Origin: Mucilaginibacter sp. SMC90 | Lineage (GTDB): Bacteria; Bacteroidota; Bacteroidia; Sphingobacteriales; Sphingobacteriaceae | Assembly: GCF_022811725.1 (NCBI RefSeq) | Contig: NZ_CP094527.1 | Coordinates: 186,001-250,000 of the forward strand | DNA length: 64,000 nucleotides | Direction: 5' to 3' | Shown: positions 8,451-17,276 of the stretch, one piece after another | How positions within the stretch are numbered: position 1 is the stretch's first letter | Layout: each line of letters opens with the position of its first letter | Position numbers and translations under genes: made by a program | The notes under the pieces: model-generated | What the model was told of the DNA's origin: nothing | Database searches by the model: none | The model's input: the letters and a program-made list of their open reading frames with translations, nothing else

Positions 8451-8500
8451 TTGCAAATTCAAATCTTATATATAACTTTGAACAACAAAGTACTTTTAAT
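8451..8500 (+). promoter_or_regulatory. Putative promoter with overlapping operator 1 (XrtN locus)
   Basis: TTG at 8451-8453 and TAACTTTG at 8473-8480 are 19 bases apart, which fits the Bacteroidota promoter pattern (-33 TTG/TTTG, -7 TAnnTTTG). The -7 box is also the left arm of a perfect inverted repeat, ACTTTG-N5-CAAAGT (8475-8491). This overlaps the palindrome AAAGTACTTT (8487-8496). The site ends at the ATG at 8499. An almost identical site occurs at 9430-9457. A repressor bound here would block polymerase. The adjacent winged-helix protein is the obvious candidate. Confidence 0.65.
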
Positions 8501-9116
8501 GGAAGACAAAGACATTCACGCAGAATTAAGCTCCATCCGCAACCTGATGGAGCGTTCGGCCAAGTTTATTTCGCTTAGCGGCCTTTCGGGCGTACTGGCT
8601 GGCATCTACGCGTTCATTGGCGCGGGGATAGGATATAACTTACTGCAGGGCGAGCATGCCACTCTTAGGGAGCGTCATACTTACAATGAAGAATTGCTGA
8701 TCATTAAATTATTTGTCGTGGCAGTTGCAGTGCTTGTACTGTCAATTGGCACAGGGATCTGGCTGTCGGTTCGCAAAGCCAAAAGAACCGGGCAATCAGT
8801 TTGGAACGCCGGGAGCAAACGGTTGCTCATTAATATGGCAATTCCCCTGGTAAGCGGCGGTTTGTTTACCATGATATTGGTTTACCGCGGTTATTATGGC
8901 GTTGTGGCTCCTACTACTATGATATTTTACGGCATGTCGTTAGTTTCTGGTAGTCATTATACATATTCGGGTATTAGAAGCTTGGGGATATTGGAGATTT
9001 TATTAGGTTTGCTTTGTGCTGTGATGCCGGGCTACGGTTTAATTTTCTGGAGCGTTGGCTTTGGCTTACTCCACATTATTTATGGTACAGTAATGCATTT
9101 TAGATACGATAAGTGA
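8499..9116 (+). CDS. Multi-pass membrane protein of the XrtN locus
   Basis: A 205-residue protein from ATG 8499. A soluble N-terminal stretch (MEDKDIHAELSSIRNLMERSAKF) precedes about six transmembrane helices, including LSGLSGVLAGIYAFIGAGIGY, LFVVAVAVLVLSIGTGIWLSV, LINMAIPLVSGGLFTMILVY and LEILLGLLCAVMPGYGLIFW. I do not recognise a characterised family. The stop overlaps the GTG start of the winged-helix gene by four bases (GTGA), so the two are translationally coupled. A promoter/operator pair directly upstream links it to the exosortase genes that follow. It may sense or relay an envelope signal to the regulator, which is inference. Confidence 0.8.
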   Translation: MEDKDIHAELSSIRNLMERSAKFISLSGLSGVLAGIYAFIGAGIGYNLLQGEHATLRERHTYNEELLIIKLFVVAVAVLVLSIGTGIWLSVRKAKRTGQSVWNAGSKRLLINMAIPLVSGGLFTMILVYRGYYGVVAPTTMIFYGMSLVSGSHYTYSGIRSLGILEILLGLLCAVMPGYGLIFWSVGFGLLHIIYGTVMHFRYDK

Positions 9117-9415
9117 AGATATCATTAGATCAGTTTGACAAAGCCTTTGAAAACCGCATCCGCCTGCAAATCATGAGCGTACTGGTTGCCAACGAGAGCT
9201 ACGACTTTAACTCGCTTAAAGAATTGCTTGACCTAACCGACGGCAACCTGGCATCGCACCTGAAAGCGCTGGAAAAGGAAGAATACATCCAGGTGCAGAA
9301 AACTTTCATAGGCCGCAAACCAAATACGCGTTACCTGGCATCCGAAAAAGGCCGCGCCGCTTTCAGGCTCCACCTCCTCGCGCTCGAAAATTTGATCAAA
9401 CAACAAAAACTGTAA
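9113..9415 (+). CDS. Winged helix-turn-helix transcriptional regulator
   Basis: A 100-residue protein starting at GTG 9113 inside the previous gene's stop. It fits the winged-helix DNA-binding family related to ArsR/MarR regulators (PF13601-like). The FENRIRLQIMSVLVANESYDFNSLKELL helices are followed by the recognition helix region TDGNLASHLKALEKEEYI and a wing (KTFIGRKPNTRYLASEKGRAAF). It has no metal-site cysteines. It lies between two copies of an ACTTTG-N5-CAAAGT operator, which suggests local autoregulation of this locus, probably repression because the sites overlap -7 boxes. Confidence 0.88.
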   Translation: MKISLDQFDKAFENRIRLQIMSVLVANESYDFNSLKELLDLTDGNLASHLKALEKEEYIQVQKTFIGRKPNTRYLASEKGRAAFRLHLLALENLIKQQKL

Positions 9416-9429
9416 TTTTTTTTATCTAA

Positions 9430-9457
9430 TAACTTTGAAATACAAAGTACTTTTAAT
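9430..9457 (+). promoter_or_regulatory. Operator 2 and -7 box before the VIT/XrtN genes
   Basis: TAACTTTG (9430-9437) is a TAnnTTTG-type -7 box. It forms ACTTTG-N5-CAAAGT (9432-9448) and runs into AAAGTACTTT and TTAAT. The 28-base block matches operator 1 at 8473-8500 with two mismatches, both in the spacer. No TTG is seen at the ideal -33 distance. It lies 9 bases before the ATG of the VIT-domain gene. Two matched copies at the heads of two transcription units in one locus argue strongly for specific control. Confidence 0.7.
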
Positions 9458-9466
9458 TTATAAAAT

Positions 9467-11974
9467 ATGAAAAACCTTAAAGCAATTTTATTTGAAGACA
9501 GTGTTCTTAAACTTGGCCTAATCCTAATCACTATATCCGCCGGTCTCTTCTTTATAGAAGGGTCCGGCCTTTTTGAACTTACCGAGGGAACCGCTTTCGG
9601 CACTTTTTGCTTCAACTACTCGGCCTCCCTGGCATTTTTCTTTGTAGTGATATATAAAGGGTTCAGGCGTCTACATTACTGGGTGCTCCTGCTGGTACTT
9701 TGGTTCATCAGTGCATTTGCACTTAATCTGAGCACCCCTGTTTTTAATACTTCCGTTACCTGGCTTTCAGTCGTTATTTGTATTTCCACCATTGCCATTA
9801 TAAGTTCAGTGTTTATACATGAGCTCAGTTCAAGGATGAAACACGTTTTGGTGTTTTTCCTGGGGATAGCTTTCCTGCTTTTTATTTACTACAGCGTATA
9901 CCTTACCTCCATGTATCTCATTGGTATTTTTGCCGCCATTGCGCTGGGCCTGTCACTACATGTTTTTGTGCCGATGGGTTTGGCCATAGCTACGTTTCTT
10001 ACTATCAGAAAAGCGGTAAGGGATAGCAAGTCATTAAAAATGGCATTGGGGGCAGGCCTGTTTGTGCCCATCATCGCATGCTGTATATTTATTTGGCAAT
10101 GGAAAAGCATTAATAACCAGGTTAATCTTGCAATCAATCACAATACACTATCCGAAGGCAAACTGCCAACCTGGGTTGTGATCAGTCAAAATATTCCTAA
10201 AAATGCCATAGCACAACGGATCATCAAGGCGGGTGTCGTGTACAAAACTGCCAACCTTAGCGACAGCTGGTTTTGGGGCAACTGGAATAAAGCCTCATTT
10301 GATGAGCCCATGCAACATGATCCTTTTATAGTGATAGCAAGCCTGTTTGGCGGCGACTTAAACCTTAACGAAGAGGAGCGGATAAAAATACTGGAAGCGA
10401 TGTACGATTCACGGCACCAGGCACAGGAACGGCTTTGGAGCGGCGATAAGCTAAAAACAGCCAACGTGATCACCAATGTGAAGATCTTCCCGGAATATCG
10501 CTTAGCCTATACCGAAAAAACAATGACCGTGCATAACACTGAAAACCGGGGGATACGGGTCTGGCTTGGTAAACAGGAAGCTATTTACACATTCCATGTT
10601 CCGGAGGGATCGGTTGTTAGCTCGTTATCATTATGGATAGATGGTAAGGAACAAAAATCAAGGCTCACTACCAAAGCCAAAGCCGATTCAGCCTATCAAC
10701 AGATCGTAGGTGTTGAACAACATGATCCATCAGTGATCCACTGGCAGGAGGGCAATACCGTAACGGCACGGATTTTTCCATGTACGCCCGAAGAAAATCG
10801 CAAATTCAGGGTGGGGATTACCAGTCCGCTACTTAAGCAAGGCGATATGCTTACTTATGAAAGCAGTTATTTCGATGGCCCATCACCCGATGGCGCTACC
10901 GAAGCCGTCCAGGTATCTTTTTCGAAGAAACCGGCGGGCCTCATCATGCCAAACTTTGATGAGATCAGCGAGGGCGTTTACACAGCCGACCGACCTTATC
11001 AGCCCGATGAACGAATCGCTTTTAAAGCCCCGCCGCTTGCAAATGCGCCGTTTACCTTTGCGGGTAAAGGCTATCAGTTAAAAGAATATATGCCTCAAAC
11101 CACAAGCTTTAACCCGGAGAGCATCTATCTCGATCTGAACGCCAGCTGGACAAACAACGAACTTGACGAGCTTTGGCCGGCCATCAAAACCAAAAAGGTA
11201 TACTATTACGATGGTAAGCTGGAAACATTGACAGAGGAGAACCGCGAGAATGTTTACAGCAGGATGCGTAAACTCAACTTCAGCATGTTCCCGGTTAACG
11301 AGATCAAACACCCTGAAAGTTCATTACTCCTAACCAAATGCGCCGAAACCTCTCCTAACCTGCATGATCTTGACGAGTCGGAGTTTGGCAAAGCACTAAC
11401 CAGTTATCTGCCTAACGCCAAGCCATTGCAGTTATATAATATCGGTACAAACCTAACGCCATATTTAAAAGCGCTGAAGGAGATGCGGGTGTTTACTTAT
11501 AATGAAGGAGATGTAGCAACGCTGCAAAACCGGCTTGCGAAACATGAATTTTCCCGCTCGCAGGAGGATTCAACCCATGTGGTGCTTGCCCAGTCGGGTT
11601 TAGTTATTGAGCAAACTGCCGATACCTTAAAAATAGGTAATGCGCCCGACCACTTGTTACGCCTGTTTGCTTATAACGATATTATGAAAAAAGTTGGTCC
11701 GCATTATTTTGATAAAACCTATGTGCAGCCCGATATTATCGAAGAGGCTAATGAGGCTTTTATAGCCTCGCCGGTTTCGAGCCTTATTGTACTGGAAACT
11801 CAAAAAGATTATGAACGCTTCGGGATTGATGAAAACAAGAATAGTCTTCAAAATGCTTCCGCAAAATCATCGGGCGCAGTACCCGAACCCGGCGAGTGGT
11901 TGCTGATCCTGGTTGTAATAGCGGTTATAAATTTCTTAGTATACAGAAATAAGCATGTTCAGCCGGAGCTATAA
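9467..11974 (+). CDS. XrtN-system VIT domain protein with PEP-CTERM-like sorting tail
   Basis: An 835-residue protein. Residues 1-225 carry about seven transmembrane helices. A periplasmic part follows with a VIT (vault inter-alpha-trypsin) domain at roughly 345-490, seen in MTVHNTENRGIRVWLGKQEA, FHVPEGSVVSSLSLWIDGKE, KAKADSAYQQI and TVTARIFPCTPEENRKFRVGI. No von Willebrand A metal-site motif is evident after it. The C-terminus has the three parts of an exosortase signal: PEP at 806-808, a hydrophobic helix (WLLILVVIAVINFLVY) and basic RNKH. The next gene, overlapping by 20 bases, is an exosortase. This pairing matches the exosortase N/VIT system. The protein is therefore probably the enzyme's dedicated substrate. 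Confidence 0.9.
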   Translation: MKNLKAILFEDSVLKLGLILITISAGLFFIEGSGLFELTEGTAFGTFCFNYSASLAFFFVVIYKGFRRLHYWVLLLVLWFISAFALNLSTPVFNTSVTWLSVVICISTIAIISSVFIHELSSRMKHVLVFFLGIAFLLFIYYSVYLTSMYLIGIFAAIALGLSLHVFVPMGLAIATFLTIRKAVRDSKSLKMALGAGLFVPIIACCIFIWQWKSINNQVNLAINHNTLSEGKLPTWVVISQNIPKNAIAQRIIKAGVVYKTANLSDSWFWGNWNKASFDEPMQHDPFIVIASLFGGDLNLNEEERIKILEAMYDSRHQAQERLWSGDKLKTANVITNVKIFPEYRLAYTEKTMTVHNTENRGIRVWLGKQEAIYTFHVPEGSVVSSLSLWIDGKEQKSRLTTKAKADSAYQQIVGVEQHDPSVIHWQEGNTVTARIFPCTPEENRKFRVGITSPLLKQGDMLTYESSYFDGPSPDGATEAVQVSFSKKPAGLIMPNFDEISEGVYTADRPYQPDERIAFKAPPLANAPFTFAGKGYQLKEYMPQTTSFNPESIYLDLNASWTNNELDELWPAIKTKKVYYYDGKLETLTEENRENVYSRMRKLNFSMFPVNEIKHPESSLLLTKCAETSPNLHDLDESEFGKALTSYLPNAKPLQLYNIGTNLTPYLKALKEMRVFTYNEGDVATLQNRLAKHEFSRSQEDSTHVVLAQSGLVIEQTADTLKIGNAPDHLLRLFAYNDIMKKVGPHYFDKTYVQPDIIEEANEAFIASPVSSLIVLETQKDYERFGIDENKNSLQNASAKSSGAVPEPGEWLLILVVIAVINFLVYRNKHVQPEL

Positions 11975-13310
11975 TTTGCGGGAATACGTGCCATTAAAAT
12001 TAACCGGCAGCAAATTGATCATCAACAGCTGCTGGTTAATATATATTGGCATTGCAGCAAGGCTATGTATCATTTATTTTAAGTGGGATGCTAATATGTT
12101 GCTTGGCCTGGCACTCGTGCCTTATATCTGCAAAGTAAAGCGTGGCAGCTTTTCTTTACGGTACCTCGCTCCCGCCCTTATTTTTACAACATTAGCTGTT
12201 TGTTTTCCGGTTAAAACAGATTTGTTCCTGGCCTTGCTGTTTGCAGCATTGCTCTTTTTGGAAAACCTGAAAGGAAAAATAAGCCCGGTATTGTTCCTGC
12301 TGCTCTTGCTGATCTCGCCCGCATTTGAATATATCAGTAATACATTCAGTTTCCCTTTAAGGATCTGGCTTAGCGGGGTAGCCGCCTCGCTATTGGCAAC
12401 AATGGGAATGGCCGCCAGTGCCGCGGGCAACGTCATCCAGTTTAAAGGTTCCGAATTTTCTGTGGATCAGGCATGTGCCGGTCTGCATATGTTGGCTACA
12501 TCGTTCATGATCTGCCTGTTCATGATAGCTCATTACCAGCAGCAAGCGGCAAAGCAACTGCACCTGGTGTGGATCTTGTTTTTGTTGGTGTTTACTTTTG
12601 CGTTAAACATCTTGTGCAACCTTTGCCGCATCCTGCTGCTGGTATTTTTCAAAATACCGGCAGGTACTATGATGCATGACCTTACCGGGATCATCTGCCT
12701 GCTCATTTATGTAGTATTGCCATTATTGTGCCTTTCTTCCTTTGTATTGAAACGGACTGAAAAGCCGTACATCGATCCCCGGTTTTATAAAACTATCAGG
12801 CTGGTGCCGGATGAACTGCGCTTCCCGCTGATTCACTTTGTATTGGCAGCCATGCTGGTTGTAATAGCCTTCAACATCAAATCAATGGATGACCTGAATG
12901 ACAAAAACGTAAGCAACGTATCATTAACCGGTTATAAAAAAGCTGTACTGGAAAGCGGGGTGATCAAGTTTGAAAAAGCCGGCGCATTGGTTTACGTTAA
13001 ACCATCCCCGTTTTACTGCCCCGAGCACAATCCGATGATCTGCTGGCAGGGGAGCGGTTATGTTTTCAGTGAGATAAAAAGAGGGGCTATTGCCGGTCGT
13101 GAGGTTTATTGGGGAGTACTTACCAAAGCAAAGGATAAGATCTATGCCGCCTGGTGGTTTGATAACGGGAGCATAAAATCCGTCAACGAATTTGAATGGC
13201 GATGGGCGGCAGCAAAAGGGGCTAAGCTGTTTTACCTGGTAAATGTTAACGCAGCTTCGGAAGCAGCATTGTTAGAGGCGGTGAAGAATTTGCCGCCTAT
13301 TAAACAATAA
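11955..13310 (+). CDS. xrtN: Exosortase N (XrtN)
   Basis: A 451-residue polytopic membrane protein of the exosortase/archaeosortase family. The core (residues about 20-265) has eight or so transmembrane helices and the expected conserved residues. These are Cys174 in VDQACAGLHML, Arg225 in CNLCRILLL and His241 in MMHDLTG, in the order of the proposed Cys-Arg-His/Arg catalytic site. A C-terminal soluble domain (about 290-451) with PFYCPEHNPMICWQGSGY distinguishes it from minimal exosortases. The family is believed to cut PEP-CTERM-type tails and transfer the protein to another cell-surface molecule. Its start lies inside the end of the VIT gene, so production of enzyme and substrate should be coupled. 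Confidence 0.9.
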   Translation: MFSRSYNLREYVPLKLTGSKLIINSCWLIYIGIAARLCIIYFKWDANMLLGLALVPYICKVKRGSFSLRYLAPALIFTTLAVCFPVKTDLFLALLFAALLFLENLKGKISPVLFLLLLLISPAFEYISNTFSFPLRIWLSGVAASLLATMGMAASAAGNVIQFKGSEFSVDQACAGLHMLATSFMICLFMIAHYQQQAAKQLHLVWILFLLVFTFALNILCNLCRILLLVFFKIPAGTMMHDLTGIICLLIYVVLPLLCLSSFVLKRTEKPYIDPRFYKTIRLVPDELRFPLIHFVLAAMLVVIAFNIKSMDDLNDKNVSNVSLTGYKKAVLESGVIKFEKAGALVYVKPSPFYCPEHNPMICWQGSGYVFSEIKRGAIAGREVYWGVLTKAKDKIYAAWWFDNGSIKSVNEFEWRWAAAKGAKLFYLVNVNAASEAALLEAVKNLPPIKQ

Positions 13311-13452
13311 TACTTACCCGGCGTCATTGCAAAAGATCATCGGAAAATCCTGAAAAAATCGTGATAACGTATAAAATATATTTAAGTGATGGAGCGCGCG
13401 GGCCGCGTTAGATAGGAGCGGATACTGGCCAATGTCATTAAGTTAAGAAAAT

Positions 13453-13713
13453 CCCCCAGAGGGCTACCGTGTATTCACATCTTTTAATTATTATATGATT
13501 ATGAATTAAAAGAAAATGTCATTTCGACGAACCTGTTGGGGGAACGTGCGGATGTGGTGAGGAGAAATCTTATACATCCAGCTCTAAACTATGCAAAGCG
13601 ACTTTACAGGGCGTATAAGATTTCTCTTTCGCCCCCATGCTTAGGCCTACCCAGCTCTATCGAAATGACAAATTTTGTTAAAAACTTATGGGTACACGGT
13701 AGCCCAGAGGGGG
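13453..13713. repeat. Nested palindromic element (outer inverted repeat around GTCATTTCGACGA element)
   Basis: Outer arms CCCCCAGAGGGCTACCGTGT (13453-13472) and ACACGGTAGCCCAGAGGGGG (13694-13713) are inverted repeats, differing only around the AGAG/TCT centre. Inside them lies a second element, 13517-13670, bounded by TGTCATTTCGACGA and TCGAAATGACA. A related inner element, without the outer arms, occurs at 25123-25260. Reading frames across it show no protein-like sequence. It looks like a small non-autonomous mobile or REP-type element sitting inside another. Confidence 0.75.
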
Positions 13714-13750
13714 AACAGGTTTGTAGCAATATCATATACCGAAAATCACC

Positions 13751-13792
13751 GTGCCAGAGGTACGGAACACCGGAGTTGTGTACCTCTGGCAC
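13751..13792. repeat. Perfect 13-bp-arm hairpin
   Basis: GTGCCAGAGGTAC (13751-13763) and GTACCTCTGGCAC (13780-13792) are exact inverted repeats with a 16-base loop. No T run follows, so it is not a standard terminator. It is one of several palindromes that fill the 713-base gap 13311-14023 between the exosortase and the B12-binding gene, where I see no gene. Confidence 0.7.
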
Positions 13793-13906
13793 ACTAAGAC
13801 AAACAAGCCTTTCATTTCTACAAACCTTTTGCACCGCTGGTGCAACCTATCAATCCCATAGCGCACGCCGCTTTGTAAATCATTAAGTTCAGGAATTTGC
13901 ATGCGG

Positions 13907-13927
13907 GAGACGCATATGATGCGTCTC
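13907..13927. repeat. Perfect 9-bp-arm hairpin
   Basis: GAGACGCAT (13907-13915) and ATGCGTCTC (13919-13927) form an exact stem with a three-base loop. It lies about 100 bases before the B12-binding protein gene. It could be a REP-type hairpin or a transcript-stabilising structure. Nothing in the sequence decides which. Confidence 0.65.
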
Positions 13928-14023
13928 TACATTTTAAAACAGGTAAATTTGAACAGCCTCTAAGAAACAAAAAACAACTTCCATAATTTTCTTATTACAT
14001 TTACGGAAACCAATAGGTTATTC

Positions 14024-14443
14024 ATGAGTAATACCTTTAACCGACCAATCCGTGTTTTAGTTGCCAAAGTAGGGCTCGACGGGCATGACCGAGGCGCGCG
14101 CATTATTGCCACTTCGCTGCGCGATGCAGGCATGGAAGTGATCTATACCGGGTTGCGCCAAACACCCGAAATGGTGGTGAATACCGCCCTGCAAGAGGAT
14201 GTTGACGCCATTGGTATCTCTATACTTTCGGGGGCGCACATGACGGTATTTCCGCGAATCATCAATCTTATTAAAGAGAAAAAAATGGATGATGTTTTGG
14301 TTACCGGCGGTGGTATTATTCCGCATGAAGATATGCTGGAGCTGCAAAAACTTGGCGTAGGCGAACTTTTTCCGCCCGGAACCAGCACACAGGATATTGT
14401 TAAATACATAACCGGCTGGGTACATGAACACCGTAATTTTTAA
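14024..14443 (+). CDS. Cobalamin (B12)-binding domain protein, methylmalonyl-CoA mutase type
   Basis: A 139-residue stand-alone B12-binding domain that matches the C-terminal domain of methylmalonyl-CoA mutase. It has [19 protein letters not shown] with the DxHxxG cobalt-ligand motif (His in DGHDRG), [15 protein letters not shown] and [12 protein letters not shown]. In two-part mutases this domain pairs with a separate catalytic subunit. No such subunit is in the window, so the partner must be elsewhere. An enoyl-CoA hydratase gene follows five bases after the stop, which suggests an acyl-CoA pathway. The mutase type (methylmalonyl-, isobutyryl- or other acyl-CoA) cannot be told from this domain alone. 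Confidence 0.9.
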   Translation: MSNTFNRPIRVLVAKVGLDGHDRGARIIATSLRDAGMEVIYTGLRQTPEMVVNTALQEDVDAIGISILSGAHMTVFPRIINLIKEKKMDDVLVTGGGIIPHEDMLELQKLGVGELFPPGTSTQDIVKYITGWVHEHRNF

Positions 14444-14448
14444 TCCCT

Positions 14449-15231
14449 ATGGAATTTCAAAACTTACTGATAACAAACAAGGGCCGCATTCAATACATCA
14501 CCATTAACCGCGAAAGCAAACTGAATGCCCTTAATAAAGATACACTTGCCGAATTGCATGCCGCTTTCTCAGAGGCTTTCCAAAACCCGGAAGTTGGTGG
14601 TATCATCATTACAGGCGCGGGGCCAAAAGCCTTTGTCGCCGGGGCTGATATCAGCGAATTTGCTGCACTTGATGCCAATGGCGGCACGCAGCTTTCACGC
14701 AGAGGCCACACCGAAGTTTTTGATTTGATAGCCAACGGCAGCAAGCCGGTAATAGCCGCTGTAAATGGTTTTGCATTAGGCGGCGGACTTGAACTGGCTA
14801 TGGCCTGCCACATCCGTATAGCATCTGATAATGCCAAAATGGGGTTGCCCGAAGTTACTTTAGGTCTGATCCCCGGTTATGGCGGCACTCAACGCCTTGC
14901 CCAATTAGTAGGCAAAGGTAAAGCCCTGGAAATGATCATGACGGCCGATATGATCACCGCGGCCGATGCCCTGCAATATGGCCTGGTTACCCACGTAGTT
15001 AGCCCGGAAGAGCTATTGGCAAAAGCTGAAGAGATCCTGAGCAAAATTTTAACCCGTGCCCCTTTGGCGCTTGCTGCAGCCATCCGCAGTATCAATGCTG
15101 CTTATACCGATGGTATTAACGGTTATGAAACCGAAGTGGCTGAGTTTGGTAAATGCTTCGGCACAAAGGATTTTAAAGAGGGCGTAGCTGCGTTTATGGA
15201 GAAACGGAAGGCTGAATTTAAGGGAGAGTAA
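14449..15231 (+). CDS. Enoyl-CoA hydratase/isomerase family protein
   Basis: A 260-residue crotonase-fold enzyme. Visible marks are NRESKLNALN near the start, the oxyanion-hole segments AFVAGADISEF and NGFALGGGLELAMACHIRIA, and the active-site region GLPEVTLGLIPGYGGTQRLAQLVG, which holds the two family glutamates. These are typical of short-chain enoyl-CoA hydratases (hydration of trans-2-enoyl-CoA to 3-hydroxyacyl-CoA). It is probably cotranscribed with the B12-binding gene just upstream. Paralogue function within the crotonase family is hard to fix from sequence alone. Confidence 0.92.
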   Translation: MEFQNLLITNKGRIQYITINRESKLNALNKDTLAELHAAFSEAFQNPEVGGIIITGAGPKAFVAGADISEFAALDANGGTQLSRRGHTEVFDLIANGSKPVIAAVNGFALGGGLELAMACHIRIASDNAKMGLPEVTLGLIPGYGGTQRLAQLVGKGKALEMIMTADMITAADALQYGLVTHVVSPEELLAKAEEILSKILTRAPLALAAAIRSINAAYTDGINGYETEVAEFGKCFGTKDFKEGVAAFMEKRKAEFKGE

Positions 15232-15307
15232 AAGCTCAAGGCAGAAAGCTTAAAGCTAAAGGCTATGCCGTTGTTGTCATTACAGGCATCCGGAACACAA
15301 AAAAACA

Positions 15308-15431
15308 TGTCATTGCGAGGAGCGGCAAGGTTGGAGCGTTGAAGCGACGTGGCAATCTCGTAGCCGTGCATAAATACTTTGCAAATCCGCTCTGTATCCG
15401 ACGAGATTGCCACGCTGCGCTCGCAATGACA
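15308..15431. repeat. Palindromic repeat, GTCATTGCGAG family (intact)
   Basis: Ends TGTCATTGCGAGG (15308-15320) and CTCGCAATGACA (15420-15431) are inverted repeats. Inside, GTGGCAATCTCGTAG and CGAGATTGCCAC form a second nested stem. Copies at 25602-25695 and 29661-29754 share both features. It fills the gap between the convergent hydratase and glnS genes. Confidence 0.85.
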
Positions 15432-15447
15432 TAACTTTTTTAAGGTA

Positions 15448-17106
15448 TTACTTTTTACCCCAGCCGTCTTTCAACGTTACGGTGCGGTTAAACACTAACT
15501 TATCTTGGGTTGAGTTTTTATCTAAAGTAAAATAGCCTTTGCGCATAAACTGAACCGGTTTGCCTAATTCAGCATTAACTAAATCTGGCTCTATGTATAC
15601 GGTCGACAATACCTGCAGGCTGTTCGGGTTAATATAATCCTTAAAGTCGCCATCTTCGTTTGACGGGTCTTCTACCTGGAATAAACGGTCGTACAATCTT
15701 ACCTCGGCAGTTTTAGCGTGTTCAACACTCACCCAGTGGATGGTGCCTTTTACGTTGATGCCGCTGGTATCATTGCCTGATTTTGATTCGGGCAGGTAGC
15801 TGCAATGAATTTCGGTGATGTTGCCATCTGCATCTTTAACAATGCTTTCGCCTTTGATGATATATGCATTTTTAAGGCGAACCATCAGCCCGATACCTAA
15901 ACGGAAGAATTTTTTAGGAGCAACCTCCATAAAGTCTTCACGCTCTATCCACAACTCACGACCGAACGGGAACTCCCTGCTGCCGTCACCGCCTTCAACT
16001 TCGGGGTTATTTTCGCCGTGCATCACTTCAGTTTGGCCTTCAGGATAGTTATCCAGGATCAGTTTAACCGGATCAAGTACAGCCATACGACGCCATGCAG
16101 TTTTGTTCAGGTCCTCACGGATACAAAACTCCAGCAGGCCAACATCTATCATATTTTCGCGTTTGGCTACGCCAATACGTTCGCAAAACTCGCGGATAGA
16201 AGCCGGGGTATAACCACGACGGCGTAGACCACTGATAGTAGGCATGCGCGGATCGTCCCAGCCATCAACATGACCTTCTGTAACCAATTGCAGCAGCTTG
16301 CGCTTGCTCATCACCGTATAGTTAAGGTTTAAGCGGGCAAACTCATATTGTTTTGACGGGAAAATATCTAACTTCTCGATAAACCAGTCATACAGCGGAC
16401 GGTGAGGCACAAACTCCAGCGTACAGATAGAATGGGTGATCTCTTCAATAGCGTCTGATTGTCCGTGCGCAAAATCATACATCGGGTAAATGCACCATTT
16501 ATCGCCTGTGCGGTGGTGATGCGCATGTTTAATGCGGTACATCAGCGGGTCGCGCAGGTGCATGTTTGGTGATGCAAGATCCAGTTTTGCACGCAGCACT
16601 TTGGCCCCGTCAGGATATTTGCCGTCCTTCATATCGGCAAACAATTGCAGATTTTCTTCAACTGAGCGACTGCGATATTGATTTGGTGTGCCCGGTTCGG
16701 TAGGGGTACCTTTTTGTGCGGCAATTTCTTCGGCTGTGCTGTCATCAACATAAGCCAGGTTGTTTTTGATCAATTCGACAGCAAAGTTATATAGCTGGTC
16801 GAAGTAATCGGAAGCGTAAAGCTCGTTGGCCCAATCAAAGCCAAGCCATTTTACATCTTCCTTAATGCTGTCAACATATTCAACATCTTCTTTAACGGGA
16901 TTTGTATCGTCAAAACGGAGGTTGGTAAGGCCATTATATTTTTTTGCCAAACCAAAGTTAAGGCAAATTGACTTTGCATGGCCAATATGCAGGTAACCGT
17001 TTGGTTCGGGTGGGAAACGGGTGAGTACACGGTTGTCGTTTTTACCGGCAGCCAAATCTTCTTCAACAATTTCCTCTATAAAGTTCAGTGATCTTTCTTC
17101 GCTCAT
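15448..17106 (-). CDS. glnS: Glutaminyl-tRNA synthetase
   Basis: A 552-residue class I aminoacyl-tRNA synthetase that charges tRNA-Gln with glutamine. The HIGH motif is in [14 protein letters not shown] (about residues 30-43). The KMSKS-type motif appears as VMSKRK. GlnRS-specific stretches include [30 protein letters not shown] and [11 protein letters not shown]. The C-terminal anticodon-binding beta-barrels are complete (through [11 protein letters not shown]). Length is normal. Presence of GlnRS means glutamine is charged directly. The gene stands alone, starting at ATG 17106. Confidence 0.97.
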   Translation of the reverse strand: MSEERSLNFIEEIVEEDLAAGKNDNRVLTRFPPEPNGYLHIGHAKSICLNFGLAKKYNGLTNLRFDDTNPVKEDVEYVDSIKEDVKWLGFDWANELYASDYFDQLYNFAVELIKNNLAYVDDSTAEEIAAQKGTPTEPGTPNQYRSRSVEENLQLFADMKDGKYPDGAKVLRAKLDLASPNMHLRDPLMYRIKHAHHHRTGDKWCIYPMYDFAHGQSDAIEEITHSICTLEFVPHRPLYDWFIEKLDIFPSKQYEFARLNLNYTVMSKRKLLQLVTEGHVDGWDDPRMPTISGLRRRGYTPASIREFCERIGVAKRENMIDVGLLEFCIREDLNKTAWRRMAVLDPVKLILDNYPEGQTEVMHGENNPEVEGGDGSREFPFGRELWIEREDFMEVAPKKFFRLGIGLMVRLKNAYIIKGESIVKDADGNITEIHCSYLPESKSGNDTSGINVKGTIHWVSVEHAKTAEVRLYDRLFQVEDPSNEDGDFKDYINPNSLQVLSTVYIEPDLVNAELGKPVQFMRKGYFTLDKNSTQDKLVFNRTVTLKDGWGKK

Positions 17107-17190
17107 AATAAGTATAGCAATATGGGCAAAAGTAACAAAATTTTAGGCGGTGTGCACTAAGAAGTGTTTTGCAGGGTGGAGAAGATCAAT

Positions 17191-17269
17191 CTCGCAAAGG
17201 CGCGAAGACGCAAAGGGGAAAATGGATTAATTATCTGGCCGATACTTTGCGCCTTCGCGCCTTTGCGAG
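17191..17269. repeat. Palindromic element, CTCGCAAAGGCGCGAAG family
   Basis: Two 25-base arms (17191-17215 and 17245-17269) are inverted repeats with one mismatch. Each contains CGCAAAGGCGCGAAG or its complement. The 29-base centre is AT-rich. It lies between glnS and the oxidoreductase gene and could form a long stem-loop. No other copy is seen in this window. Confidence 0.85.
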
Positions 17270-17276
17270 CAAAATA

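Noticed and set aside
13536..13886. 116-residue plus-strand gene
   Set aside because: It runs through the nested palindromic element and the neighbouring hairpin. Content is repeat-derived.
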